64,000 nt of DNA from Oegoconia quadripuncta (GCA_949316235.1 OX438741.1:17609124-17673123); one strand, 5' to 3'. Counted from the first letter of the stretch, positions 46,801-58,337 are shown. Program-made: numbers and translations. The notes: a model not told the origin generated them from the sequence alone.

Positions 46801-48800
46801 TCTCACAGCAATAGTTGGTAAGTAGTGTCCTCTTTATATCAAGTCATAATCTACAAAATGCTAGTGGGTACGATCTTTGTCACAAATCTTAATGAAACTG
46901 ATGTCAGATTCACCGCCAACCTATATGGACTACACACTTATGGTTGTTATTGAACATTTTTGTAGTGGTACCCTACCCTCGCTTTCTCTCGCAGGGCACT
47001 AACTGAAAATCAGTGTCTTACCGCTATACGTGAGGATCCACACTGAGCGACAGATACACATACAACTCTATTATAAGTTGTAACAGTTGTTGTTTTTATT
47101 TTTATTACTGTGAAATAAGGCTACGTTTCATAAAAATAACACCTAGCAGAATGACTGTTGCGTCGAATATTTTTGTATGTTATTCTGTAATATGCAAATA
47201 AACGCTTTAACTATCTATCAATTAGTATCTTAACTATCGAACGTAATTAGGTAGTTATAGTTCCCAGCTTAGTGGTTTACTTGAGTAGAAAAATATAATA
47301 AAAATTCCTGACTTGCAATCGGGTTTCTGTGAAGGTAACTAGTACAAAAAAGGTATTTACTTTAACTTTCTTAATTGATGTCATATATTGGCACATACCT
47401 ACTGTCTAAATTCTACTGGGATGAGGATATCCTGGTTTTGTTAAGACTCAAAAGTCTCGTCCAAAGAACCAAAATACGAGGCGTCCCAATGCCCAAGACA
47501 CAGTAGTGCTATTTTTAACTGAATCCAAAAATGGAAAAAGTTCTTTGTTCGTCTGTACTTATTTCCTTTTATGTATGTTCATCCATATTTTCGTCAATCA
47601 CTAACTGATTTCGATGATTATTTTTTGTTTGCCCACCATATTGGTCCCATATAAATTTGGTTAAGCTTTGAGGATGCACTCCGCAGATAGGAAATAGAAT
47701 ATGACTGAATTCGGTTGTTTTGCCAATTTTTGGCGGTTTAATTATTAGAGGTAGTTTTACATACGCTTTTATTAAAACTTGGGATTATTTGCTTAGATGC
47801 TTGGCGTTGACCCACGTTGGGCGCCACTATTCTGACCCATTTTGATCGTCATTTTCCGGACCCACGTCGGGCGCCAATTTTTCAACCTACGCTAGGTGTA
47901 ATATGACTAGATGGAATAAGGGGATTTTTGTACCCCAAGCTATGAATATTTTTCCAGTATATATTTATTTACATTTTAGGTTTCTCATAATGAATAATTT
48001 TATTAAATGTACCTAAAAATGTGCATATTTTCATATGTAGGTAAATATTTTCTAATATACATAGATATAATAAACACGACAGGTTAAAACTTTGAAGGTC
48101 TGATATTGGAAACTGATGTCCAACGATTTGACGAGACGAGATATTTTAATTAATATATTATAGGAAATATACATATGTATAATAATATATTAAGTTCATT
48201 CAAAGAAAATCTTTAAATGGTTGTAACGAACCAATAATGATGTATTAAAGCGGTATAATTATCCTTATTCGAGTTCAACGCCCAATAATCATTCTACATA
48301 ATTTATTCTGGGGTAATTCTAATGAAATACTCATCAGCATGGCCGGCCGGAGTAGGTAACGGTTGAGGTAAAATGATTTTAGTGGGTAGTTTATTTTAAC
48401 AGGCTAGGTAATTTATGAGCGGACCAGTCTGAAAAAAAATTTACAATTAATCTGTTGTCTCTATTGATATGATTAATATTACTTATTGAAATTCAACATG
48501 CTCATATTTACAATTTTATTACAATTTATATTAATTCCAAAAAAGAGCAATTAATATAAGCGTAGTTTCGAAATAAATAAATATATAAAAAATTTCTTTG
48601 TACAAATGGACTTACATTATCATACATTATATGTAAATTTAAACAAGTACTAAGTATGTGGTGTGAGTAATGCTTCTACTAAGTACGTGTAACTTGTGTA
48701 AAATTAATTTTAGCCAGGACCGTACTCTCGTGCCATTTGACACGAACTGTAATTTCTTGGCAATCACAATCGCTACCGGGAATAGCTTATAAGGGATATA
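43780..48800. repeat. Arm A of a large inverted duplication
   Basis: This arm matches 58,570-63,780 in inverted orientation in a series of collinear blocks: the OR terminal exon (43823 against 63721), 44,970-45,390 against 62,560-62,930, 46,600-46,730 against 62,400-62,520, 46,840-46,920 against 60,240-60,330, 47,220-47,460 against 60,000-60,240, 47,500-47,900 against 59,340-59,780, 47,960-48,400 against 58,840-59,300 and 48,600-48,800 against 58,570-58,760. Arm-specific insertions lie at about 44,035-44,920, about 45,400-46,590 and 46,920-47,220. The outer limits are approximate. Confidence 0.85.
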
Positions 48801-49020
48801 GTGGGACGAGTGTGGAGGCGATATTGATCATAAGGACGAACTTTACCCAAAAAAAACATTGTGGTGAACTAACTCATGTAAATTAGAATAATTTATTGGT
48901 CACAGAAATAAACCTACATAGTACAAAATTGTGATGACAGCTGCTATAGTTCTGTAGCGTAGCTATAAAAGCCCACCTCCAAAGTGACAGCGTATCAAGA
49001 AATGTATTACTATATAAAAC

Positions 49021-49045
49021 TAATAATAATAATAATAATAATAAA
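49021..49045. repeat. (AAT)n microsatellite
   Basis: About eight tandem AAT units, followed by a LINE-tail-like AATCTTTATTTCC stretch. Confidence 0.85.
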
Positions 49046-49542
49046 AATCTTTATTTCCAAAAAAACAGCATACAATTTACATATTATATAAGCTTAAGAA
49101 ATATATTATTGTATCTACTTATAAAATGTGGGCATCTGCTGTCGAACTAGGTGAGATTATGTATCTCGGCAGTCAGCGCCGCTCCCTTTTAATGCTAAAA
49201 TAGAGGTATACTAAATAACAAGCAATTTCAAGCTTAAATAAAACAAACTAGTAATTTGAGCTTAAAACAAGATATGTGTATGTGAGAGGGTGTGTCGAAT
49301 AGTGATTGCGAGTATGTAATAGATATTTAAATTGTTAATAATATTATTTATTTATTCATATTTTACAATAAGTGTACCTACTACTTTATAACGATAGTAA
49401 TACAACAAAACTAATACCATAGAGGAATAACACTAAATACCTAATGTAAGTATATCAACACCACCAAAAGATAAATAAAATTTACAAAAATGTATTGTTT
49501 ATCTATTTAGTTAACAATTGTTGAATGAGTTTTAGGGTTGTA

Positions 49543-49552
49543 TGTATATATT

Positions 49553-49596
<44 letters not shown>

Positions 49597-49608
49597 CGTG
49601 TGCGTGCA
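49543..49608. repeat. Compound (TA)n(TG)n microsatellite
   Basis: About 30 bp of TA repeats run into TGTGTG and then GCGTGTGCGTGC. It lies between arm A and the OR2 upstream duplication. Confidence 0.9.
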
Positions 49609-50084
49609 ACTGTACGTGTTTGCATAATACCTATTTTTAAATGAAAAATGAAAACAATGTAGTTAGTAGGATCTAAACTAGCGATTTAAGACCAGTCCAC
49701 AAAAAAATATAGATGACGCTGTCAAAGGGATTCATGTAAAAATCTCTTGACTGTGTTGGTTTTGCCTTTTCTTTGTTTGTTTGTTTGTTTGTAAACGCTT
49801 TATTGTACAAAAAGGCAATAGATTAACTTTGCATTGATACATAAATTGAGTACAACGGCGGACTTATCCTAAAGAGGGATTTCTTCTTCAGAACTTTTTA
49901 TTTTTGCACCATACAAACTTAAATTCTAGGTAGTAGGATGTAGGTACGCACATCTTCACGTGTACTAATAAACGTGTGTAACAGTGCAATCGTCAACTAT
50001 CGTCGCCATTTCCATAGATATAAAAAGTTTAAACTGAGATCTCGCAATACGTTGAATGTATTATTATAACTACTCAAGAAAAAA

Positions 50085-50980
50085 CAATTAGTGAACGCCC
50101 ATTAGTTGCCCACTCTTCATAACTTGTTATCACCTAGAAATTATGGAATCTTTTGATTTTCAAAACGAAGTTTATGAGACGAGAATGCGGCTCTGGCAAA
50201 AATTAACTACTAAGTGCGAAGCTGTCATGCAATCCAGTAGGTAACATATAATTAATTTATATTATGCTATTTAAATCAATAAATCTAAAAGCATTGGTAT
50301 TGGTTGCTTGTGTGGCTGTTGCAGGTCGTCGAAGACCTGTATCACTGAGACCGTTGTCGATCTTTTGTGATCGCCACGAACCTACAGTCCGTTGCTCTGG
50401 TTTGCCTCTCTGAGGAATTGGATTATCTTCCTGGCACCGATGGTTTTTATCTCATCCGGGTGCAGTACATGGCCACCCAGGTGGATATTGCGTTCACGCA
50501 TTAGAGGGGCACATTCACACATCACATGTACAGGTGTTTCCTCTGCAAGGAGGCAAAGTCATCCCCGTTTCTCGGAGCCCCATGTTGAGCATTGTGTTTG
50601 CTCAGACAGCAGTGCCCCGTAACTGCCCTTGCGAGAATGCGTAAGTTGTTCCTACTAAGTGCTAGTGCTTCCCCGGCCGCCTTCTCGTTGAAGGTTTTGA
50701 TTAGTATTTTGGAGTGTGTTAAACCTGGCGTGTTCGTTCAGAGTTTGAGAGATGCTTGGGTGCACCGGTTCCTTAGGGTAAAGTAATCTAAACGCATAGA
50801 CCTAGAGTACGATACGCTTACCAAAACCGTATATTAATTCTATGCCAAAACTTCAAAAATATTTTTAATACAATTATAGCTACGAACTGAAAATTTAGAA
50901 AACGGCCGTGGCTCTTAAAATTCCATCTGGGTTAAAAGTATTAAAGCTATGTTCTATCGAACATGGCAAGGCATGTCACA
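50085..50980 (+). repeat. Direct duplication upstream of OR2 (copy 2), with LINE insertion
   Basis: Counterpart of 33,120-33,855. It is interrupted at about 50,295-50,790 by a minus-strand LINE remnant. A SINE-A copy begins directly after its end at 50,983, while copy 1 is followed by a SINE-A 3' portion at 33,921, so the SINE insertion may predate the duplication. Confidence 0.75.
50295..50790 (-). mobile_element. LINE remnant (C-terminal part), minus strand
   Basis: On the minus strand, RILARAVTGHC and then (in a shifted frame) EETPVHVMCECAPLMRE and IGARKIIQFLRE resemble the cysteine-rich C-terminus found after RNase H in lepidopteran non-LTR elements. Stops and frame changes show decay. 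It is inserted within the upstream duplication of OR2. Confidence 0.65.
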
Positions 50981-50982
50981 AA

Positions 50983-51241
50983 CCGCCTCCGTGGCTCAAT
51001 GTAAACAACATTGGGTTTACGATTCGGAGGTCGCGGGTTCGATCTCCAGTGGGGTACATGTTTAAGTACTCGGTTTGGTTGGTGGTAGGGCATTTTAAAT
51101 AGCCGCCTGGCTAGCTACCACCATCTTATCTAAATCTGCCGCCAAGCAGCAATGTTAATTCCACTTCCACCTTCGACCTCATCGTCACTTAACATCAGGT
51201 GTGATTGAGGTGAAGTACCAACCCGTTGTGCATAAAAAAAA
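50983..51241 (+). mobile_element. SINE-A copy upstream of OR2
   Basis: Head and box B (GGTTCGATCTCC) are present. The GATAAGATAGCCAG section is deleted, and the copy ends in CATAAAAAAA. It directly follows the OR upstream duplication. Confidence 0.8.
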
Positions 51242-51457
51242 TCCAAAAAAAATCAAGGCCATTGTCTTCACTAAATTTGCTTTTAGCGACTCAATATTTC
51301 GATAGGATTTTGAGCAGGCCTTCTTCTTTAAAATATTCCAGCCTATAGGATATTGGGGGAGAGGAAAAAGCGTTTTTAAGGTGTGGTAAGCAGTCCAGAC
51401 TGAACCTCGACTATGATACCCCCCATGACTCGAAGACTGGACCCGCCCTAGCATACA

Positions 51458-51488
51458 GCAGCATCAGCAACAGCAGCAGCAGCAACAA
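51458..51488. repeat. Imperfect (CAG)n run
   Basis: CAGCAGCATCAGCAACAGCA continues with further CAG units in intergenic DNA upstream of OR2. Confidence 0.8.
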
Positions 51489-51910
51489 GCGATTGAGTCT
51501 CGCTGCGTTCACACCAATAGCATATCAAGGATAGCTTACACTGGCAGTGTCACGGTCGTTGCTGTTGACTGTACACATAATTATTGCATCGACCATTGAA
51601 ATGAATAATAAATCAGCGTAGTGCAAATGACATACTCGCAGCTTGCTTTTATCACCCTTTACATTTCCATTATTGTTACTAGTAGGTAATTATATAGGTA
51701 AGTAAAACGATTATCACTAGTATTACAGACGGAGCTGGCAATTAGTAATAATTAAATAAGTATATGGTTTTAAAAGCACGCCATATGCAAGTATTCCTTT
51801 ACGGACTTCAATATGTGACCAAGGGCGGATTTACCCCGCCCCCGCCACATAGTTAATAACCGACAAAGAACAAGGAGTTTAGTACAATTATGCTTGGAGA
51901 TTCCATTACA

Positions 51911-52064
51911 GTCATCATGATCCTATCGGCCAGAAGACGTCCTCTGCTAAATATACGCCTTTCTCCATAGATGGCAGCCTGCATCCAACTTCTGAATGGA
52001 TGTCCTACGCTGCGCTTGCTGGTGCATGGTATCCACTCGAGAATTTTAATGTCGTACCATTGCA
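51911..52064 (+). mobile_element. Dispersed repeat fragment (CATCATGATCC...GGCCAGAAGACGTC type)
   Basis: Sequence GGCCAGAAGACGTCCTCTGC, ...GATGGCAGCCTGCATCC resembles a common lepidopteran retroelement fragment. It directly precedes the MITE at 52,068. Confidence 0.45.
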
Positions 52065-52067
52065 GTC

Positions 52068-52224
52068 CGTCTTATTCATAAAAATTTACAAACGCTTTAT
52101 AAGCTTGTTTTAGTTAAAATATGTTTTGTCTCTGTCGTTCATAAGGAAATGTTGCAATGAAAGAAAGTGACAAAACATACTATAACTAAAACAGGCTTAT
52201 AAAGCGTTTGTAAATTTTTATGAA
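52068..52224. mobile_element. MITE family CCGTCTTATTCATAAA, copy 1
   Basis: A long inverted repeat (ATTTACAAACGCTTTATAAG and GTTTTAGTT against AACTAAAAC, CTTATAAAGCGTTTGTAAAT) flanks a short core with GTTTTGTC and GACAAAAC pairs. Copy 2 is at 58,338-58,496. Confidence 0.75.
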
Positions 52225-53262
52225 ATATATTACAATACATAATACTTATTATGGCCAAATTCCATTATTGGATTTTGACAAAATAATTGAATATATTTAA
52301 CAATAAGAACGTGAGTGAAATTCATTGTCCATCTCTGGATGGCATTGCGAATTTGATTTGTCGTCCTCTCAAGCATTTATTATTGTCTCTATAGTTGTCC
52401 TATAAGCAGGGGAGGTAATAAGGTGACAAATGGCGCCCGACGTGGGCTGTTGAAGGATTATTTTTCTTTCTCTAGCAGATTCTGTTAGCAGAGCCAAACC
52501 GTATGCAGTAGCTATTGTCTTTATTGATACAAAAGGAACCACTGTAGGTATGCCTGGTAATTATATCCCGGTAACGTGCAGATAGAGCAGTGAAAATTAC
52601 AGGGGCTGGTAATACTGTAAGTCTCAAGTTTCTCCATAACGGTTAATTCACAATCCTACGGGTTTTCTCTGTAAACAAAGACATGAAAGAATATTACACA
52701 ATTGGTTTTAGAATAATTAGGAATTCTAATAAGTAAATTCTAAATTAAAAAGTAAAAACTATTGTTGCCACCTTCAATAAAGGTGTTAAACATTCAGTAT
52801 CGAAAAATGTTGATCGAAAGCATGAAGTGGCAATATAATAAAGACAAATTTTAGGCGTACCCGCATATCTGCTATTATGTCATGCAATGCACTTTCGCTA
52901 ACATAGCAAAATTCGCAAGTAACCAATTCAAAATTTCGCCACTAAGTTCAACCAGACTACTACGCCACTAAGTGTGGTGAAACAGAATAAGGCACTAATA
53001 ATGTTTACTGATAAACCGTAAAGCTAAATATCAATACCAATAACCTCGCTAATCCAAAATCAGCCAGGAGTGTTTCAGGACATTCATAATGTATCTATTA
53101 TTTATTTATATTACAGATCATCAGGTTGTATCTGTAAAAACTTAAAAGTACATGAACCTACTGAATTTAGAAAGCAGAGTTCTAGACAATAAATCCTTCT
53201 ACTCAGAGCCAAAGACGATAGGACCAAAGAATATATGAATTGATTTATTTCTGGATCTCACT

Positions 53263-54892
53263 ATGACTCTGCCGACTGTGAGCGGAGAAACAATGGCAAT
53301 AGAATTAAATCAACCAAGTAGAACAAAATATTTATATCATTTGATGTGCACTACTGCGTATTGGTTCGGTGGACCAAACTACTACTACAAAGAACTCGAT
53401 GTATCAAAATTTGTATTGACTATTCACGATAACCTGACCAGATTAGTAGACATCGCTTGCTACATTTTTATGGCGGCACAATTGGGGTCATTCTTCACTC
53501 AACATAATCTGAGCGAAAAACAGAAGTCCGACTTAATACTTATGTGTTTCGCACAACCAATTTTATATTCGTTTTAATAATCGTTGCGTACCATAAGGAA
53601 ACAATAAAGGACATATCATACAGTTTGGCGATAAAATTGAAAGAAAACCACAGTAACAGTGATGCGGAAAAGCGAATGGAGAAACAAGTCAAGTTTTATT
53701 TATCTTCACTCATCTGTTTCGCATTTTCTTCTCTTCTACTTTATGGCGTTGAAGCCTTGCACCTGTCCCTCACATCAGGTAAGAAAAATCTTGCAGAAAG
53801 TACCTTTTTTTTTTTTCGCGGGGAAATGCTTTACGCGTACCGCTCGCCTCGCTCGCCTTGCAGAAAGTACCTACGACCGGTGTAATTTGTCATTGTTAAT
53901 TTATCGTTGTCGACCGCCATCATCAAAAAAAATGTCTGAGAAAGCACTATTTGACTTTGGCTTTTAACTGAAAGTCCTGGATTGTCTGCATTTAGAAATA
54001 GAAAAATTTTTCGTATGCATAATAATATTATGTAGGTTTATATGACAGACTTGTATGTTCAGTATATGTATATATTATATGTAAGTATATATTTATTTGT
54101 TAAAAAGATACAGGAATTCCTTATTTATTTAATATTAAATAGGTATTTATTTTATTATATTTGAAGTATTTATTATTATAGTCTTTTGATTAAGTTGATT
54201 ATTAACATTTATTTCTCAGTGCACGTATGTATGTCTATCCTATCGAACCTATTTTCCTACACATTTACAGGGTCTTGCTGGAAGAAATCTCTTTTTAGAG
54301 ATAAGCTAGTGCCTTTTGTACATCCTGTATCTAGTATGTATTTATGTGTACTCGTGTGCAATAAATTATAAATAAAAAAATCATTCCTAATTTAACAAAA
54401 ATCATTATTGCAGACAAAAACTTTATGCCAGTGATTACTTTTTGGCCCGATATGGACGACAAGAGACCAATAGCTGTCATTGTCAGAGTGGCATTTTATA
54501 TGACATGGTTTCTTTACACGATTCGACTGGTCTCGGGATTCGTCATCGTGGTACCACTGACCGTCGCCCTGAGTCATCAGTACAGAAACCTGTGCAGCTA
54601 TTTCTATAGCCTTAACAATATCTTCGAAGAGACAATCAGCCATGAAGAGAAGAAGAGAAAGTATGAGGAGGCGATTAAGTTGGGGTTATGGTTGCATGCC
54701 GAAACTTTGCGGTGAGTCGGTTTTGTTAAGCTTTCGCAGTTGGATTCCTTTGCAATGTTCAGAAATATTTAGATTATCACGGTATTTTTTCACAGATGTA
54801 CAAGGGAAATGCAGAAGGCATGCAACATACTATACAGTGGGCAAATACTCTGTAATATAGTCGTGATCTTGCAGCTCTTGTCGCAAATGCTG
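53263..54892 (+). pseudogene. Odorant receptor 2, truncated and frameshifted
   Basis: This is a paralogue of OR1 in the same orientation. Exon 1 (53263-53778) opens MTLPTVSGETMAIELNQP and continues with GPNYYYKELDVSKF and HNLSEKQKSDLILMCFAQPI, matching OR1 positions. After QPILYSF the frame hits TAA at about 53575. Homology (AYHKETIKDISYSLAIKLKE) continues in another frame, consistent with loss of one base near 53575. Exon 2 (54414-54711, FWPDMDDKRP to WLHAETLR) and exon 3 (54796-54892, RCTREMQKACNILYSGQILC to LLSQML) follow with phases 1, 2 and 0, as in OR1. No counterpart of OR1 exons 4-7 is visible on the plus strand downstream, where a SINE starts within about 60 bp. It is probably a dead gene. 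An assembly error could explain the frameshift but not the missing exons. Confidence 0.85.
54270..54375 (+). mobile_element. LINE 3' tail with conserved hairpin in OR2 intron 1
   Basis: CTTGCTGGAAGAAATCTCTT, TTTAGAGATAAGCTAGTGCC and a terminal AATAAATTATAAATAAAAAA. No coding part is attached. Confidence 0.6.
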
Positions 54893-54952
54893 GTTAGTAT
54901 ACGAGTGCATACAATTTAATGTTTTAGCATGACCCGTCGTGCATAAAAAAAA

Positions 54953-55257
54953 GGTGACTCAGCGGTTAAGACGCGGTCTCCCAATTTGGGAGGTCCGGGT
55001 TCGATTCCCAGGAGGGCCATGTACCAATGAGTTTTTAAATTTAATTTAATTACTATGTGCATTTATCCGACTGCTCTTAAACGGTGAAGGAAAACATCGC
55101 GAGGAACCTGCATGCCTGAGAAATAAAAATTCTAAGACATGTGAAGTCCCCAACCCGCGTTGGGCCAGCGTGGTAGACTACGGCCCATACTCCCTCATAT
55201 GCGAGGGAAGGCCTTTATCCCTGCAGTGGGATGTTTACGGGCTGATGATGATGAGGT
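54953..55257 (+). mobile_element. SINE-C (tRNA-derived, GATGAT tail) after OR2 exon 3
   Basis: The head GGTGACTCAGCGGTTAAGAC and box B GGTTCGATTCCC are followed by GAAGGAAAACATCGCGAGGA, CCTGCATGCCTGAGA and GTGGTAGACTACGGCCCATA. The tail is CTGATGATGATGA, typical of a widespread lepidopteran SINE. It begins 60 bp past the last OR2 exon. Confidence 0.8.
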
Positions 55258-55301
55258 ACTCAGTTAATTCCGTCAAGTTGCCGTCTCAAAGCAATCTCTT
55301 G

Positions 55302-56176
55302 GGCCCGTATTAATATACCAATCTCAATAGAAGTCTTGAGGCTGTATCAACCGAGATGCGTCTTAAGAAGTTGACGCTATCTCAAGCTCCGTGCTAATTT
55401 ATAAACCAATCTGAGTTTCTCGCTAGCTCTTCTCAGTAGTGGTCGCGTTCCGAGCTAGTCGTAGTTTAAAAAACAAGTGACGTTCATAAATGCATATTGC
55501 ATTGCCTACACGAATAAATGATTTTCATTTCATTCACTTCATCTCATTTCATTTCATCTTGAGGTCTACTCAGATGAGATCACTTCGCCTAAGCGGCGAA
55601 TGAATGATAGTACTGAGTTTTGTTTATTAGTACGCGCACCTCTCAAGTGAGTACTAATTGAGTATGCACGTGTTTTTCTGGTCTCAAGTTAGGTTTATTA
55701 ATCAATACGTTAAATTGTGACCGATCACAAAACTGTTCTCAATCTTGAGAATGGTTTATTTTTATTTTATTTTATTGATAATACAGAATCAACAGCTTCA
55801 TTATAAAACATATTACACAAAATTTACAAGCCAAAGTCATGCCAATTACAGATTCTCATTTTTCATTACAATTCTCTTAAAAAATAATTAGGTGGAAAGT
55901 CAGTATTAAATAATTATCATTATGTACAATCTAGAGGTAAAAAATTAATAGTGAGACAAACTAAGCAATAATAAATAATTTTGTCAGTAAGTAATATTAC
56001 AATTAAAAAATTGGTCAAATAATTCAATCAATGTCAAATAATCGTCGTATGTATGAATTTCGCAATGTCGTGTTTTGTGTGTGTGAGTGTATGTGTGTGT
56101 GTGGTTTGGGAATGGATCGATGAGAATGACTAGTCGAGCAGGTGAGCGAGGCGAGCATGATTTATTAATACGGGCC
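55302..56176. mobile_element. Third copy of the GGCCCGTATTAATAAA MITE, interrupted by other repeats
   Basis: Inverted relative to the other copies. The left end GGCCCGTATTAATATACCAA starts at 55,302 and the right end TTTATTAATACGGGCC ends at 56,176. Inside, a short foreign stretch lies near 55,415-55,560, and the dispersed repeat plus a GTGTGT/CACACA region (55,757-56,159) separates the last bases of the right TIR. Confidence 0.7.
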
Positions 56177-56244
56177 TTAGAACGGCGCTTATATACAGTT
56201 TTATCAGCGTACATGTTGAAATTTCATTCGTGTACCCTGTTTAT

Positions 56245-56431
56245 TGGTGACTCCTGATTACGTACCACTTTCCACTGGGAATTATGGCCGAATTCGATCA
56301 ATAAATTTTCGATTACCAATAAAGTCAAACCATTCTTAAACCACTTTTAGTATGCAAGTCCAACAATTTTCGGCTGAATTCGGCTATGGTTCTTAGTGGA
56401 AAGTTGTTCGTAATCAGGAGTGGAGTCACCA
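56245..56431. mobile_element. MITE with TGGTGACTCC ends
   Basis: TGGTGACTCCTGATTACG and its inverted partner CGTAATCAGGAGTGGAGTCA (one insertion) enclose paired blocks CTTTCCACTG and GCCGAATTCG. Confidence 0.7.
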
Positions 56432-56562
56432 GCCGAAAATTGTTGTACTTAATGGTTCATTTTATACGGGTGTTTTTCAGTTTCAGGTTTTTTGCCGTCA
56501 TTCCTAAATAAACCAAAAAACTCCAGAGACGCCGGAACCGCTGCAGTAGTGGCGAGAGCGCG

Positions 56563-56620
56563 CATAATTACAATACAATACAATACAATACAATGCAATA
56601 CAATACAACACAATACAAAT
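56563..56620. repeat. (CAATA)n pentanucleotide repeat
   Basis: Repeated CAATA units with a few substitutions lead into a minus-strand LINE tail (TACATTTTATTGCACAAAAG). A shorter version is at 30,990-31,030. Confidence 0.85.
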
Positions 56621-56795
56621 ACATTTTATTGCACAAAAGGAGAATATACATAATACATTTTTTAAATAATTGTTTTTATACGACTCTCGACTTACTAATT
56701 TTAACTTCATAGAGATCAGGCTCAAAAGTCAGAGTGATTATAAATAGAGTATTTTAGACTACTCTATTAGCGTTACAGAGTGTCCCAAATTATAT

Positions 56796-57012
56796 ATTTC
56801 GGACACTTACACCAATCATCTAATTCCAAACTAAGCAAAGCTTGTACTATGGATACTAGATAACGGATAAACTTACACAAATATTTATATAAACATCCGT
56901 GGCTCGGGAATAAATGTTCGTATTCATCACACAAACATTTACCCCACGCGTGATTCGAATACGCAACCATTGATTTCGCTGACAGGGTCACTATCCACTA
57001 CACCAATCGGTC
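56796..57012 (-). mobile_element. SINE-B variant, minus strand
   Basis: Ends ACTATCCACTACACCAATCG (reverse complement of the variant head) and carries the body in reverse. Matches 17,029-17,253. Confidence 0.75.
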
Positions 57013-57898
57013 GATAAAATCAGTAGTAGAATAAGCAGTGGTTTGATTATTAAAAGAAGTGACACCAGCCAGGTTGGCCTCACGATCATCATCGTTATTC
57101 ATCAACAATCTTCTTAGCGAGTTGATGGCAAACACATCAAATTCTTGAGGACTATTATTCAACATATATTCAATTAGGGTAAATAAAACAATTACAGTTC
57201 GGACCTAGAACACGTTCTTTACCTCTGGGCTTGTTCTGGTCTATTTCTGTGTGTGTTTTTTATAAGTAACGTCTTACAGAAAATCTTTACAGTCCTCCAT
57301 CACACAAATTAAGTTATTTCAGCAAATCATGAATATTTTTAAATGTTACTTTTTGCGTACAGTAATTGCTGTAACAATTACTTAACTCGCGCTTTTAATC
57401 GGCACACGTCCACCTCGTACAGAGCCCGGTCACAAAGTGGCCTCTCTCAAAATAATTATCCTTTTTGTCACAAGGTGCCATGTCCCCTCCTGTTCATTTC
57501 TCACAACTTCGAACCAAAAATTTGGTGTGAAATAATAATTAATTTTCGCGATTTTACCAAAAAAATCGGTAGTGTCGGTAAGATAACGTATCCTACCATT
57601 TTGTATAATTATTGAGGCGATGTTTTGTGACTAACTGTTAACCAATTAAAATCGGTTGTAAATCGATTGTATATGTAGCTTTTTAATTACCGAACGTGAT
57701 AGCTACATCTAATTAATGATATATTAATTTTAGCCAGGGCTGTACTACACTGTCGTGCACAGCTGTTTTTCCTGCCCGGCTCATTATCTATCAACAACCT
57801 TAAAACTCACAGCTGGAGACTATAGAAAATGTATAGGATATATAATATATGGCGGCAGCTATATATTTCTAGAATAAATAAATAATAATACATATCTT

Positions 57899-58043
57899 TG
57901 TACTACACACAGCGCCAACGAGTTCCACACTAAGTAACTAAGCTTGTATTATGGATACCTACTATGTAATTACATTTTTCTTTGTAAATAAATAAATACA
58001 TGTGTAAATGAAAAACATCAATAATGTCTGTATTCATCATACA
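57899..58043 (-). mobile_element. SINE-B body fragment, minus strand
   Basis: Contains CACAGCGCCAACGAGTTCCA, GCTTGTATTATGGATACC and GTCTGTATTCATCATAC. A SINE-A scrap (GATAAGATGGTGGTAGC) follows at 58,125-58,200. Confidence 0.65.
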
Positions 58044-58337
58044 ACATCTATTGTATATTAAAACAGTATTGAGACTGAGAGGCGATCTCAATGTGAAGAT
58101 CGGTTTATTAATACAGCCCTCAGATAAGATGGTGGTAGCTTGCCAGACGGACACTTAAAATGGCCTACCACTGAACACACCGAGAATTTAAATTCCTGGA
58201 GGTCTGGTAAAATTCGCAGGGATTGCAGGGCGGACCACAGATAATTAACCTATGGTGCCAAAAAAAATATGAACTGGAAGGTTGTTGGTTCTGGACAAGA
58301 TGAAAAGACCTAAAACAAAACCACCAAGAGCATTATC

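Larger units (their letters stand above)
48800..50084. other. Unassigned region between arm A and the OR2 upstream duplication
   Basis: AT-rich DNA with two microsatellites (49,021 and 49,543), a LINE-tail-like segment around 49,050-49,200 and another at 49,790-49,880 (TTTATTGTACAAAAAGGCAA). No coding sequence is seen. Confidence 0.4.
51490..53262. other. Intergenic region upstream of OR2
   Basis: Contains the repeat fragment at 51,911-52,064, the MITE at 52,068-52,224 and a TGGCGCCCGACGTGGG motif at about 52,432. The remainder is AT-rich without recognisable features. No clear TATA box was found before OR2. Confidence 0.4.

Noticed and set aside
49543..49608. Possible regulatory Z-DNA tract
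   Set aside because: Simple TA/TG microsatellite in intergenic DNA with no nearby gene start.
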